Below, piece after piece: positions 36,601 to 45,307 of a stretch of DNA of 64,000 nucleotides. Source of the stretch: Phyllostachys edulis (Eukaryota; Streptophyta; Magnoliopsida; Poales; Poaceae). How positions within the stretch are numbered: position 1 is the first letter of the stretch; every line of letters begins with the position of its first letter. The notes beneath the pieces are model-generated. The model was not told the origin of the DNA and did no database searches. It saw only the letters and a program-made list of their open reading frames with translations. A program made the translations under genes and the position numbers. The stretch spans positions 89,673,333 through 89,737,332 of the forward strand of contig CM070548.1 of NCBI GenBank assembly GCA_036346405.1, read 5' to 3'.

Positions 36601-39600
36601 GGAGAGAACATTTGAACCACGTATGCAGGAAAGAAGTAGATTCTTCCACAAACACAGAATGAAGTTAAAAGAGTCTTTGTATTTGTGGTTTTGATCGGTG
36701 TTGGTTGGAAGCTTTAATGCTTCCCAACTTAATTACTTTTCAATAGGCTGAGTTGATGCTAAAAATTCACAATTAAACTATCCTAGATAGGTTGCAAAGT
36801 CAACAGTTAAATACTTAAATTATCTCCTTGAATGTAGGTTCATATGATATTAAGATATTATCCTATCCAATAGAAGGAAAGCAAATCATCCATTGAGAAA
36901 GTGTAGTTATGCATATACTTGGTAGCCTTATTGTATGTGTGAGATTGGATTAGGCACAACGATAGTAGATTGATTATCAGAGATAAGAGGTTACACATAT
37001 ATAGGCAAGGATGACCCAGGTTTATAGAAACAGAACCAGCGGTGATCCTTGCCTTATAGATATCAATCTATCTATCCTAACCAAATAGGCACTAGGCCTT
37101 AATAGGATGCGCAGGCCCAATAGGGTTGCAGCACTCTCTGTCTAACACGCCCCCGCAGTCGAAGCGGCAATTTTGGTGACGTTGAGACTGGACCTGAACT
37201 CATCGAAGACGGAACCGGGAAGCCCTTTGGTGAAGATGTCGGCGTACTGCGACGTGGTGGGTACATGCAGAACCTTGGTGTCACCAAGAGCTACACGCTC
37301 ACGAACGAAGTGGAGATCAATCTCAATGTGCTTGGTGCGTTGGTGCTGAACGGGGTTGGTGGACATGTAGACCGTACTGATGTTGTCGCAGTAGACAAGC
37401 GTCGCACGGCGAAGAGGCGTATGAAGTTCAAGTAATAACTGACGCAGCCATGTGACCTCGAAGCGGCATTGGCCGCGACGATATTCGCTTCAGTATTGGA
37501 GCGGGACACTGTGGGTTGGCGCTTGGAAGACCACGAGACGAGGTTATCGCCAGAAGGCGCATAACTCGAGGTAGAGCGGCGATGTCGGGCAACCACCAAT
37601 CAAGATCCGAGTAGACCACCAAGTCGGTGTGAAGACTACCAAGGACGAGTCCCAATCCAGAGTGCCCGAACATCCGGAGGATGCGTTTGAGGCGCAAGGT
37701 GAGGTTGGCGAGGATCATGCATGTGAAGACAAATTTGTTGCACGCAGCATAGGAGATATCTGGTCTGGTGAAAGTCAGATATTGTAAGGCGCCAGCCAAG
37801 CTGCGGAAATCGCTGGGGTCCTGGACAGGAGCACCGGAGGCTGCAGGAACCTTCGGCTTAGTGTCAACAGGAGTACTACAAGGTTTGCAGTCAGCCATAC
37901 CAGCCCGATCAAGAATGTCCAGCATATACTGTCGCTGAGAAAGGAGTAGTCTGTCACCGTGGCGCTGAACATGCATCCCGAGAAAATGATGAAGCGGTCC
38001 TAGATCCTTCATAGAAAACTCGAGCTGCAAAGCCTCGATTATGCGCCAAGCCAGGGACGGCGAGGAGGCTGTGAGGACGATGTCATCAACATAAAGGAAG
38101 CAGTACATCATGTCAGTCCGCGGTTGTAGATGAACAGCGATGCATCAGACTTGGCCTCTGTGAAACCCAGAGTGAGAAGATGAGCAGCAAAGTGGCTATT
38201 CCGGTTCGGCGCTGTTTGCACCATAGAGGATCATTCGAATGACAAAACGAAGTCAGGGCGAGCTGGGTCCTCGAATCCCGAAGGTTGTGAGCAATAGACC
38301 GTCTCGGAGAGCTTCCCGTGAAGAAATGCATTCTTGACATCAAGCTGGTGAATGGGCCATTGTCGGGACAAGGCCAGGGTGAGCACAGTGCGTACTGTTG
38401 CCGGCTTGACAACCGGGCTGAAGGTTTCGCCGAAATCAACGCCAGTCATTGAGTAAATCCGCGAAGAACCCGGCGTGCCTTGTGGCGCCCAAAGATCCAT
38501 TGCCGAGTTTGTGCTTGAAGATCCATTTCCGGAGACAACATTGGCGCCAGAGGCGTGGCACCAATTCCAGTGTGGTTGTGCAACAGGCAAGATACTCTCC
38601 TCCATAGCCGACCGCCAATTGGGGTCGGCGAGGCACTCTGGAAGGTCTTGGGATCGGGGAGAGGGACGAGGCGTGATCTGAAGCGAGAATGCGATATCCG
38701 CCTTGCCACGAAGTCGTCATGGCGTCTTTGGTTTGCCACCGGAGGATAGGGACAACACCATGAGTCTTTGTGGCGATATGAGGCGAAGGAAGCAGACGGT
38801 GTCGAGGCTGCAGGAGCAAGGCCATTGTGTTGTCTCATACTGTCGATCGCGGTCGCGGTCTTGTGAGTACACGAAGCGAATCATACGGAGATGCTGCATG
38901 GCCATTGGGCAAGCGAGCATAGCCGTCTGGTGGTCATGCGGATCAGATGGTCGCTGTGGCAGATATGGTCATGTCTGGATCGCATGGTCGCTGTGTGGCG
39001 CACGTGGTCGGGCAGAGAGAAAGCGGCGTCGCTCCGCTCCGTAGGAAGGAGGAAGTCACGGGCAAACCTGCAGGATGCAAAAAAACGAGCCGGGCCTATG
39101 GGCAGCGGCACGACATTAGTAAGTTCATCCAAAAAGGAGAGGTCTGCAGGAGTGTGAGAGGCAGACTGAGTCGCAAAGGGAAAACAATGTTCATCAAAGA
39201 TGACATGCCGAGAAATGATGACCTGTTGGAAGTAAGGTCAAGACAGGTACCCTTTATGATTATCAGAAAAACCAAGGAAGATGCACAATGCGGAACGCGG
39301 GGCCAACTTATGGGCGGCAGTGGCGGAGAGGTTAGGATAGCAGGCGCAACCAAAGACACGAAGATGATCGAACGCAGGGGCGGAGCCGAAGAGAGCTTGG
39401 TGCGGTGTGGAGTGGTCAAGTGTCTTAGAGGGCAGGAGGTTGCGGAGATAGGTGGCGTGATGCAAGGCCTCGACCCAGTAGGAAGGCGGAACAGAAGCCT
39501 GAAAGAGCAAGGAGCGAATGACATTATTCAGAGAGCGAATCATACGTTCGGCCTTGCCGTTTTGAGCAGAGGTGTAGGGACATGACATCCGGAGGTGGAC

Positions 39601-42600
39601 GCCACGGCTGAGGAAGAAAGTGCGGGCGCTAGAGTTGTCGAACTTCATGCCATTGTCATGACCGAATCGCTTTAATGGTGGCGCCAAACTGGGTCGAGAC
39701 ATAAGCAAAAAAGGTAGAGAGAGTATAAAAGGTGTCAGATTTGAGACGCAAAGGGAACGTCCAAACATAATGAGAGCAATCATCTAGGATGACCAGGTAA
39801 TATTTGTAGCCAGAAATGCTGGCAACAGGAGAGGTCCACAAGTCACAATGAACTAGATCAAAATTATGTGTTGCTCGGGACATAGAAACATGAAAAGGAA
39901 GACGAGTATGACGTCCAAGTTGACACGCATGACTGACCGAACTGGTGTCTTTATTACAATGTGGAATCAAGGAGGCATGCATAAGACTGGAGAGGGCGTC
40001 GGGGCCAGGATGGCCGAGACGTCGATGCCACAGGGACGCGGAGGTGGAGGCATGAAGAGCACCCGCAGCAGAAGGCAAGAGCGGTAGAGGGCCCGAGCTA
40101 TTGCACATGACGATCTCGGTCCGAGATCAAGATCCTTCAGAACAACCAGACGGTCAAATTCCACAGAGCAATTGTTGTCAGATGTGAATTGGCGAACGGA
40201 AATAAGATTCTTAATAAGGTTTGGAGATACAAGGACATTATTAAGATGAAGGTGACCTGGGAGGGTGGTTGCGCCAGTGGAGGTAACAGGAAGAAGAGAA
40301 CCGTTACCGACAACAATTGAAGAGGAACAGGGTTCCGGGGAGGGGAGGTGTGGGAAAGATTACCGGCATTGGAAGTCATGTGTGACGTGGCCCCGAATCA
40401 AGTACCGATCTGTTCTGTTCTTTGTTAACGTCATGGTGTTGAAGGATTGGGCGAGGTCCGACTGGTTCCATCCTGGGGCGGCCCAAGGGTTGAAACTCGG
40501 AGGTGGAGACGGTACCCAGGCGTTCGGAGCACCAGCGAGAAGAGCGTGAGGAGGCGTCGTCTGCTGGAAATGCGTCTGGGCGGAGCTGTTGAGGCGGCGG
40601 TGGGGACGGGCGCAAGAGAGGACGGGTCCATACATCAGATGGAGCACCGCCACCAGTGGAGGTAGGAGGGCGAAACACGCCCAGCTCGAAGCACTGTGGC
40701 TACCATGGCCACCGGAGCTACCTTGACCGCCGGATGGATCTGAGAGGTTTATAACCCGCTTGCCGCCTGCTTGCCCATGGGACAGTGTTGGGGCGCCGAG
40801 CAGTGAACCGAGGACGGTGCCGCTGCCTCGACGACGAGAGCAAAGGCCGAGGAACGCCAGCCAGTTTGACCACCGAGACGATGGAGGCGTGGACGACCGA
40901 TGTGCTGGTTCGGGTTCCTCCAAAGAAGAAGTCATTCCGGGCTTCGAGAACGCGGGAAGGGACGGCGGCACGGAAAGTGAAGGCCGATGGAGGCAAACTT
41001 CGTTGAGGCCGCAAGCGAGGTGAGGACGAGGCGCGGTCGAGGGCGTGTTCGCCGAGGTCCTCGAGGGCGTCGGCCATGCCCTTGAGGCGTCGGCCATGCC
41101 CTTGAGGCGTCGGCAATAGTCGGTGACGGAGAGGTCCCCCTGGGCGAAGGTCCGGAACTCAGCGTCGAGGTGAAGAAGCGCGTCTCGGGTTCCCAGGCTG
41201 TGACTCCACGGCCGGCCCACACCGAAGCGGTGTGGGAAGCGAACGGGCACCATGTCGGATAGCTCGGGAGAGATAGCGCCGTAGATCCAGGACTTGACCA
41301 CGCAATCCATGCGCGCCCAGTCCGGGAAGGCCGGGTTGGGGTCGTCTTGGAGGACATGGTCTTCGAGGGTAAATTTCCCCAAGGCGAGGAGGAAGAGTTC
41401 GCGCCACCTGGTGTACTGGTTGGAGGAGAGATCGAGGACGATCGGTACAAGAGTGCGGATATTCTGGACGCCGACGGCCTGCGAGTGGAGGTTGACGATG
41501 ACCGCGGCTTCATGAAGAAGCAGAGCATCGCGGAGGGAGGGAGGAGAGGCATTGGGCGAGGTTGGTCGCATGGCCTCGGCTCGGCCAGCAGCCTGCTGGC
41601 TTCATGGCGGCAGGCTTCGCGATCGATCGCGGCGGCGAGACGCTACTGGCGGCGTCCTCGGCCTCCGTTCGGCGGCAATAAGGCTTAAGAAGCGCATGGC
41701 CGTCTTCAGCAGCAGCAGCCAGCCTCGCGCTTCGGCGGCATGCGGCGCTCAAGGCGGCGGCGGCGGCGCTGCGGCTTCGCCTCTGGATCGACAGTGGAGG
41801 TGGGGGTGATCGACATGGCGGCGATCGGTGGAGGAGAGAAGCGCGGCGGTGAGGCGCGCTTAGCAATGGAAGAGGCGGGAGGAACCCGGCGATCGATACC
41901 ATGTGAGATTGGATTAGGCACAACGATAGTAGATTGATTATCAGAGATAAGAGGTTACACATATATAGGCAAGGATGACCCAGGTTTATAGAAACAGAAC
42001 CAGCGGTGATCCTTGCCTTATAGATATCAATCTATCTATCCTAACCAAATAGGCACTAGGCCTTAATAGGATGCGCAGGCCCAATAGGGTTGCAGCACTC
42101 TCTGTCTAACAGTATGGATGAGTTGCCCATAAAGACATTTCTCAGTTACTTTTAGTCCAAACAACCTTCTTGCCTATTTCTTAGGATGAGCAATTTAGGC
42201 ATTAATAAAAAAACAATGAAACAACAAGATCAGGTATTTAGAACCATTGAGCAAAAAAGGAAACCTGACAATGAAGACATGATGCTTTAGTGTTGCAAAC
42301 AATTCACGAATTCCACCATGGTAGAAATAGAATGGAGGAAAAGCCAGGCCTACAAAAGTTAACAGATTAGATAAATAAAAGTGATACCACTTTTCCAAAT
42401 TATATGTCAGTATGTTTATTTAATGATTTTATCTAGCTGGCAGATGCACACATGCTATGTGTCAACAAGATAGTACCTGAAAGCTAATCCGACCATCATG
42501 AATACACAAATCCCGTGGAGTTTCAAACTAACTACAAGAGAAAACAAACAACTAGAAGAACATTTCACCTGATGACAGAACAATGATTATGTACTCCGAT

Positions 42601-43883
42601 CCAAATGTTGGGGTGTGCCTACGGATGAAGCGTACATCACTTAAAGGCAAGGCCTTAATAGTGTACAGATTTCTATCTGCGTAGAATCAGGTAGGTAAGA
42701 AGAGTCAAGCGTCATCACTGCTGTGCTTCAGTTGCCAAATATCAGTATTATAACTAAAGAAGCAAACTATATTTTCCTACATTTTTCTATTTCCACGGTG
42801 ACTGAACTGGTTGAGAAAGAACCAACTCCCTCATTTGGCTCCCAACTCTGTCACACAGATTGAATGAGACATAAGCAGAAGTAGAGGAAAAATGAAGCAA
42901 CTTGGGAGTAGCACGCATCATCAACAAAGCTATATTCAGGGAGCAACAAGCAATAATCATCTGGATTTTCAATATTTTATTTCTCCAAGTCTAATATCAC
43001 ATATACAACAGAAAATATAGAATGGAAACAGCAAGCAGAAAAAGTAACACGTTATGGACCATTAGCACAGATAATATGCAAAGATATAGTATGAGCCAAC
43101 CAGCATGTAGTCCATGTAGTAACGCCATTGCCCATTGGCCACCCTAGCAGTTGTGTGGTGACAATTTGCTCGCTATATGAGTTCTATAATGTTCTAGTCT
43201 TACCATATATGTACGAATATGTATGAACAGCCAATCACTCATGTAGATATAGATAACCTCACCAGGAACAAGGAGCCTTGCTGCAAGTAGAGGCGCAGCT
43301 TCCCGCTGATCCGGCCGGAGCCATACTGTGTTGGGTGGATCGTCACACGCTCCTTCTCGTACACCACATCCACCCCCGCCGTCTCGCCCGACCCTTTGTC
43401 CGCCAAATCGCCCCGCATCGCCTTCGATCACCAAATAAATATCAGTTCAATCCAAAGGGCAAACATAGACTATATACATCACCACAACATGCGCCCAACC
43501 AATTTCCAGAAATGCTTAACCACTCCAATACGAGAGAGAGAGGGAGGGAGGGAGAGAGAGAGAGACTGCTGCAGAATCGATTACGCATGGAACAACAGCA
43601 CTCCCCAAAATAACTGAAAGCATCTGATGCTCAACAACAGGAGGGGGTAAAGCAACCCCAAATCCACCCCAAACGAAATCAGCGACCTAATCGAACAAGG
43701 CATTCGCGTTGCCCCCCAAATCGCGCCCGGGGGCAAGCAAAGGAAGCAATCGGATAGACGGGCGGAGAGGGCGCGTACCGTGTGGTTGGAGGCGGCAGCG
43801 GCGTAGTCGGAGTCGTCGGAGAGGTCGTGGAGGTCCGGCGAACGCGCGGACCCCGCCTCTGCTGCTGCTTCTTCCCCACGCAT
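25907..43883 (-). CDS. TBC-domain Rab GTPase-activating protein (TBC1D15/GYP7-like)
   Basis: Coding exons in transcription order: 43883-43779, 43421-43263, 42847-42781, 42676-42569, 42349-42265, 36589-36535, 36260-35859, 35294-35235, 34356-34258, 34177-34067, 29897-29826, 29719-29603, 29231-29082, 28486-28386, 26234-25907. All junctions are GT-AG, phases agree, and the sum is 2019 nt (672 residues plus stop). TBC proteins speed GTP hydrolysis by Rab GTPases on endomembranes. Residues about 36-195 look like the Rab-GAP N-terminal domain (IHPTQYGSGRISGKLRLYL, TPTFGSEYIIVVLSSG, FPPFYFYHGG). The serine-rich exon 7 (194-327) is a linker. The TBC domain is about 340-620: WKFLLGYYKYDST, DVVRTDR with the arginine finger at about R443, YCQGMSDFLAPIL with the glutamine finger Q480, and FRWVLIQFKREF. 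The start is the ATG at 43883, upstream of HDLSDDSDYA. Introns are swollen by transposons (5.7 kb and 4.2 kb). The specific Rab partner is not predictable. Confidence 0.95.
26982..28217 (+). mobile_element. 5' fragment of a second copia element, in a TBC-gene intron
   Basis: A 113-bp LTR (26982-27094, TGTTAGAATAAG ... ATATCCTAACA) is followed directly by a primer-binding site TGGTATTAGAGC (27095-27106, initiator tRNA-Met type). A long leader follows, then a degenerate gag start at about 27700 (MASVPSAAIPFSGNKLHGAN), with stops and later gag-like text (IVDLRTTRQI, REDLE-type repeats) to about 28200. Similarity ends at about 28217; no pol or 3' LTR follows. It lies in the intron between the last two TBC exons, in the opposite orientation to the gene. 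Confidence 0.75.
27579..27617. repeat. (AT)n microsatellite
   Basis: About 19 uninterrupted AT units within the leader of the copia fragment; likely length-variable between individuals. Confidence 0.95.
29955..30187. mobile_element. hAT-like MITE in TBC-gene intron
   Basis: A 233-bp element with inverted ends (CAAGGATCAAAATACCGG on the left; reverse complement of the right end CAAGGATCAAAATCCCGG), flanked by a perfect 8-bp duplication GGTGTATG at 29947-29954 and 30188-30195. The 8-bp duplication points to the hAT superfamily. The interior is CCGG-rich at both ends with an A/T core and no coding capacity. It sits 58 bp from the splice acceptor of the exon ending at 29897. Confidence 0.85.
30322..30345. 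repeat. Perfect 11-bp palindrome in TBC-gene intron
   Basis: AACGCGTGACA and its exact reverse complement TGTCACGCGTT are separated by two bases. The arms contain CGCG-box words (ACGCGT, CGCGTG) of the kind bound by CAMTA factors, but there is no evidence of function in this intron. Confidence 0.6.
30951..31085 (+). repeat. Dispersed grass repeat, copy 1
   Basis: TTTAAATGATCATATCTATT ... CCGATTTGTATTCCG ... TGAACCGTTGTG ... AACAAAACAAGAC aligns with 54117-54232, about 70 percent by eye. Conceptual translations share FRFVFRLNRC/IRFVIRLNRC and NKTR, but there is no sustained frame, so I treat it as a noncoding dispersed repeat. Confidence 0.6.
31086..31990. repeat. Degenerate interspersed CTAGCAACT-type motif cluster
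   Basis: The word CTAGCAACT or a close variant (CTAGCAGCT, CTAGCAAAT), often preceded by GGCAA or followed by CTAGGTG, recurs at least nine times (near 31099, 31330, 31384, 31570, 31734, 31790, 31815, 31882, 31955) in irregular spacing. It looks like an old, decayed minisatellite inside the TBC-gene intron. No frame or domain is present. Confidence 0.6.
32643..33404. mobile_element. hAT-like TIR element in TBC-gene intron
   Basis: A 762-bp block flanked by a perfect 8-bp duplication CACCCCGC (32635-32642 and 33405-33412). The ends are TATGGGGAGCAAACGG and, reverse complemented, TAGGGGTGCAATCTGAGCGG, a weak inverted repeat of the TAGGGGTG type common in plant hAT elements. Both ends are rich in CGGAT/ATCCG words. 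No transposase frame was seen, so it is non-autonomous. Confidence 0.75.
35344..35776. mobile_element. TIR element (hAT-like MITE) in TBC-gene intron
   Basis: The ends are CTATGAATCACCGATCC and, reverse complemented, CTATGTATCACCGATACGG. The interior carries further CGATAC/GTATCG words and a (CT)n tract at about 35573-35590. The flanks (TGCAGT and TGCACAGT) are only an imperfect duplication. It lies in the intron between exons 7 and 8, 49 bp from the exon-8 acceptor. Confidence 0.55.
36938..37147 (-). repeat. 3' LTR of the intronic copia element
   Basis: 210 bp with TG...CA ends. A TATATATAGG-type TATA box (minus strand CCTATATATG) lies near 37000. Sequence appears identical to 41902-42111. 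Confidence 0.9.
37150..41571 (-). pseudogene. Copia gag-pol of the intronic element, frameshifted
   Basis: Gag begins at about 41571 and stays open to 40360 (MRPTSPNASPP, QYTRWRELFLLALGKFTLED, PDWARMDCVVKSWIYG). A 20-bp unit repeated near 41062-41117 disturbs its frame. Protease-region text at 40360-40110 is split between frames. GAG-pre-integrase has SLWHRRLGHPGPDALSSL at about 40030. The integrase has FDLVHCDLWTSPVASISGYK, then GHDNGMKFDN and SCPYTSAQNGKAERMIR at about 39660-39540. RT has FGETFSPVVKPATVRTVL and LDVKNAFLHGKL at about 38430-38310, and YCFLYVDDIVLTASSPSLAW at about 38105. RNase H fragments continue to 37150. At least five frame changes are visible, so this copy cannot make its own proteins and was probably mobilised by helper proteins. 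Confidence 0.88.
41062..41117. repeat. 20-bp tandem repeat within copia gag
   Basis: A unit of the form TTGAGGCGTCGGCCATGCCC occurs in nearly three copies (starts near 41062, 41082, 41102). Because 20 is not a multiple of 3, each extra copy shifts the gag reading frame. Confidence 0.85.
41902..42111 (-). repeat. 5' LTR of the intronic copia element
   Basis: 210 bp, matching 36938-37147 base for base as far as I can compare. The primer-binding site lies directly below 41902 on the minus strand. Confidence 0.9.
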
Positions 43884-44035
43884 CGATGAGGTGATTGGAT
43901 TCGGCTTCTGATCTCGGATTTTGGTCACTCGTAACAATGGATCAAAATCTTTACAGGCGGAGGAGTACCCTTGCTGTTGCTTTCCCCAGACCATCTCTCT
44001 CTCTCTCTCGCAGTCTCGTATGGTATAAATAACAT
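43884..44035 (-). promoter_or_regulatory. 5' UTR and core promoter of the TBC gene
   Basis: On the minus strand a TATA-like TTATTTATACC lies at about 44023-44032, roughly 140 bp upstream of the ATG at 43883. It is followed by a (GA)n tract (plus-strand CT run at about 43994-44010) in the likely start region or 5' UTR. This is inferred from position only. Confidence 0.45.
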
Positions 44036-44148
44036 AAAAAATACCTTGTTTTTAGGCTGGAGATATGACAAGAACGGCAGCTGAGACTTGACTGTTTAGT
44101 TTTGATTGGTGAAAGTCTTTATACATTTATTTATTTATTGGCAACATA

Positions 44149-44391
44149 CTCGCTCCGATTACAAAAGAAAATCTTTCTTAAATATCTGGTCCTCAAAATG
44201 CTACTTCCAACACTCATTTCTATTATAATATATCTATAAAAATATAATGATTATAATTTTATGAAAATATTTTTCGAAACATATCTACACGTATCATTTT
44301 CGTATGTTCAATCTAAATATTCAAAAAGATATAGATAGAGAAAGTTTATAATGTTTGAATCATGTAACCAAAACAATGTGATTAGAGGGAG
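44149..44391. mobile_element. Stowaway-like MITE (Tc1/mariner)
   Basis: A 243-bp AT-rich element with ends CTCGCTCCGATTAC and, reverse complemented, CTCCCTCTAATCAC, close to the Stowaway consensus CTCCCTCCGT. It is flanked by TA dinucleotides (44147-44148 and 44392-44393), the Stowaway target. It is non-coding and lies between the NMCP1 and TBC genes. Confidence 0.8.
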
Positions 44392-44393
44392 TA

Positions 44394-45307
44394 CTCTTTG
44401 GAATTGTTTGTACGATAGGAGGAAAACTCATGGCTCAACGATTCCTAGATTCGTTTTTTAATTACTGGCCACTGTATTGAAAGGTGATGTAACGAGTTCG
44501 AATGGATTTGTGCTGCTATGCCGATGCGCCAATAGTAGCTTACTGGTGCCAACAGAAAATAAACACATCTGCAACCACCGGAAACAAATCGAAACGAAAA
44601 GGGTTCTGGCCTTCTGGGTCTCAAAAAAAAAAAAGATTGGCCGTGCCTTAGAGACAAAGGCAAAGAAACCAGCACGGGAATTCCTTAGCCGCGTGAACCT
44701 GAAGGACCGGCAATCGCACGGAAGCACAAGTCCAATCCAACCCGAGGCACGTATGCAAACCAATTCTAAGCTTCTCAAGCAAAACACTGACGCGGCCTGC
44801 TCCACAAATACAACTTCCCACACAGAACGAGACAACTGTGAGTTCAGAACTCGAGTCCCAATAGACAGGCTATAGCAAAAACTTTGTCCACATCAAAATA
44901 AATTCTGCTATCATTTTCCATGATTGGCTTTTTAACACCCCAAAAAAAAAAAAATCAAGAAACACAGAGGCATGCGAGCCATTCAGAACAGGAAAATGTT
45001 TCCCGCGTTGACAAATGCCACAATACACCGTAAGGTCCACCAAGTAACATGAACCTGGCAACAATTACAAACCTCAACTCGGACTGTTACAGGCATCATT
45101 GCCGTTGTACATCTCATCAGCTACTTCTGTGAGCGCCATCAAGCTATGTCTACTACAAATATATTTCAATTACAGGAGAGGACATAATTAAGTGGAAAAC
45201 TACTAGCACATCATCACCAAGCACAAACCCTAAAGTTCCAAGAATGGCATATCATGAATTGAAAACAGAAACGCTAGAAACAACCTATTCAGCAGCCTCT
45301 GCAATTG
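44394..45307. other. Intergenic DNA with probable 3' UTR of NMCP1
   Basis: Lies directly below the NMCP1 stop codon. It includes A runs at 44628-44639 and 44941-44953 and only shadow-like open frames. The NMCP1 polyadenylation site cannot be placed with confidence. Confidence 0.4.

Larger units (their letters stand above)
36938..42111 (-). mobile_element. Young-looking Ty1/copia element in TBC-gene intron
   Basis: A 5174-bp element with 210-bp LTRs (36938-37147 and 41902-42111) that I read as identical, starting TGTGAGATTGG and ending CTGTCTAACA. Flanking 5-bp duplication GTATG at 36933-36937 and 42112-42116. On the minus strand a TGGTATCGATCG primer site abuts the 5' LTR (tRNA-Met type), and a GGGGGCG polypurine tract abuts the 3' LTR. 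It lies in the same orientation as the host gene, in its 5.7-kb intron. Identical LTRs imply a recent insertion, yet the coding region carries frameshifts. Confidence 0.92.

Noticed and set aside
38947..39585. 212-codon plus-strand open frame in the intronic copia element
   Set aside because: It is antisense to the copia integrase text and has no recognisable domain.
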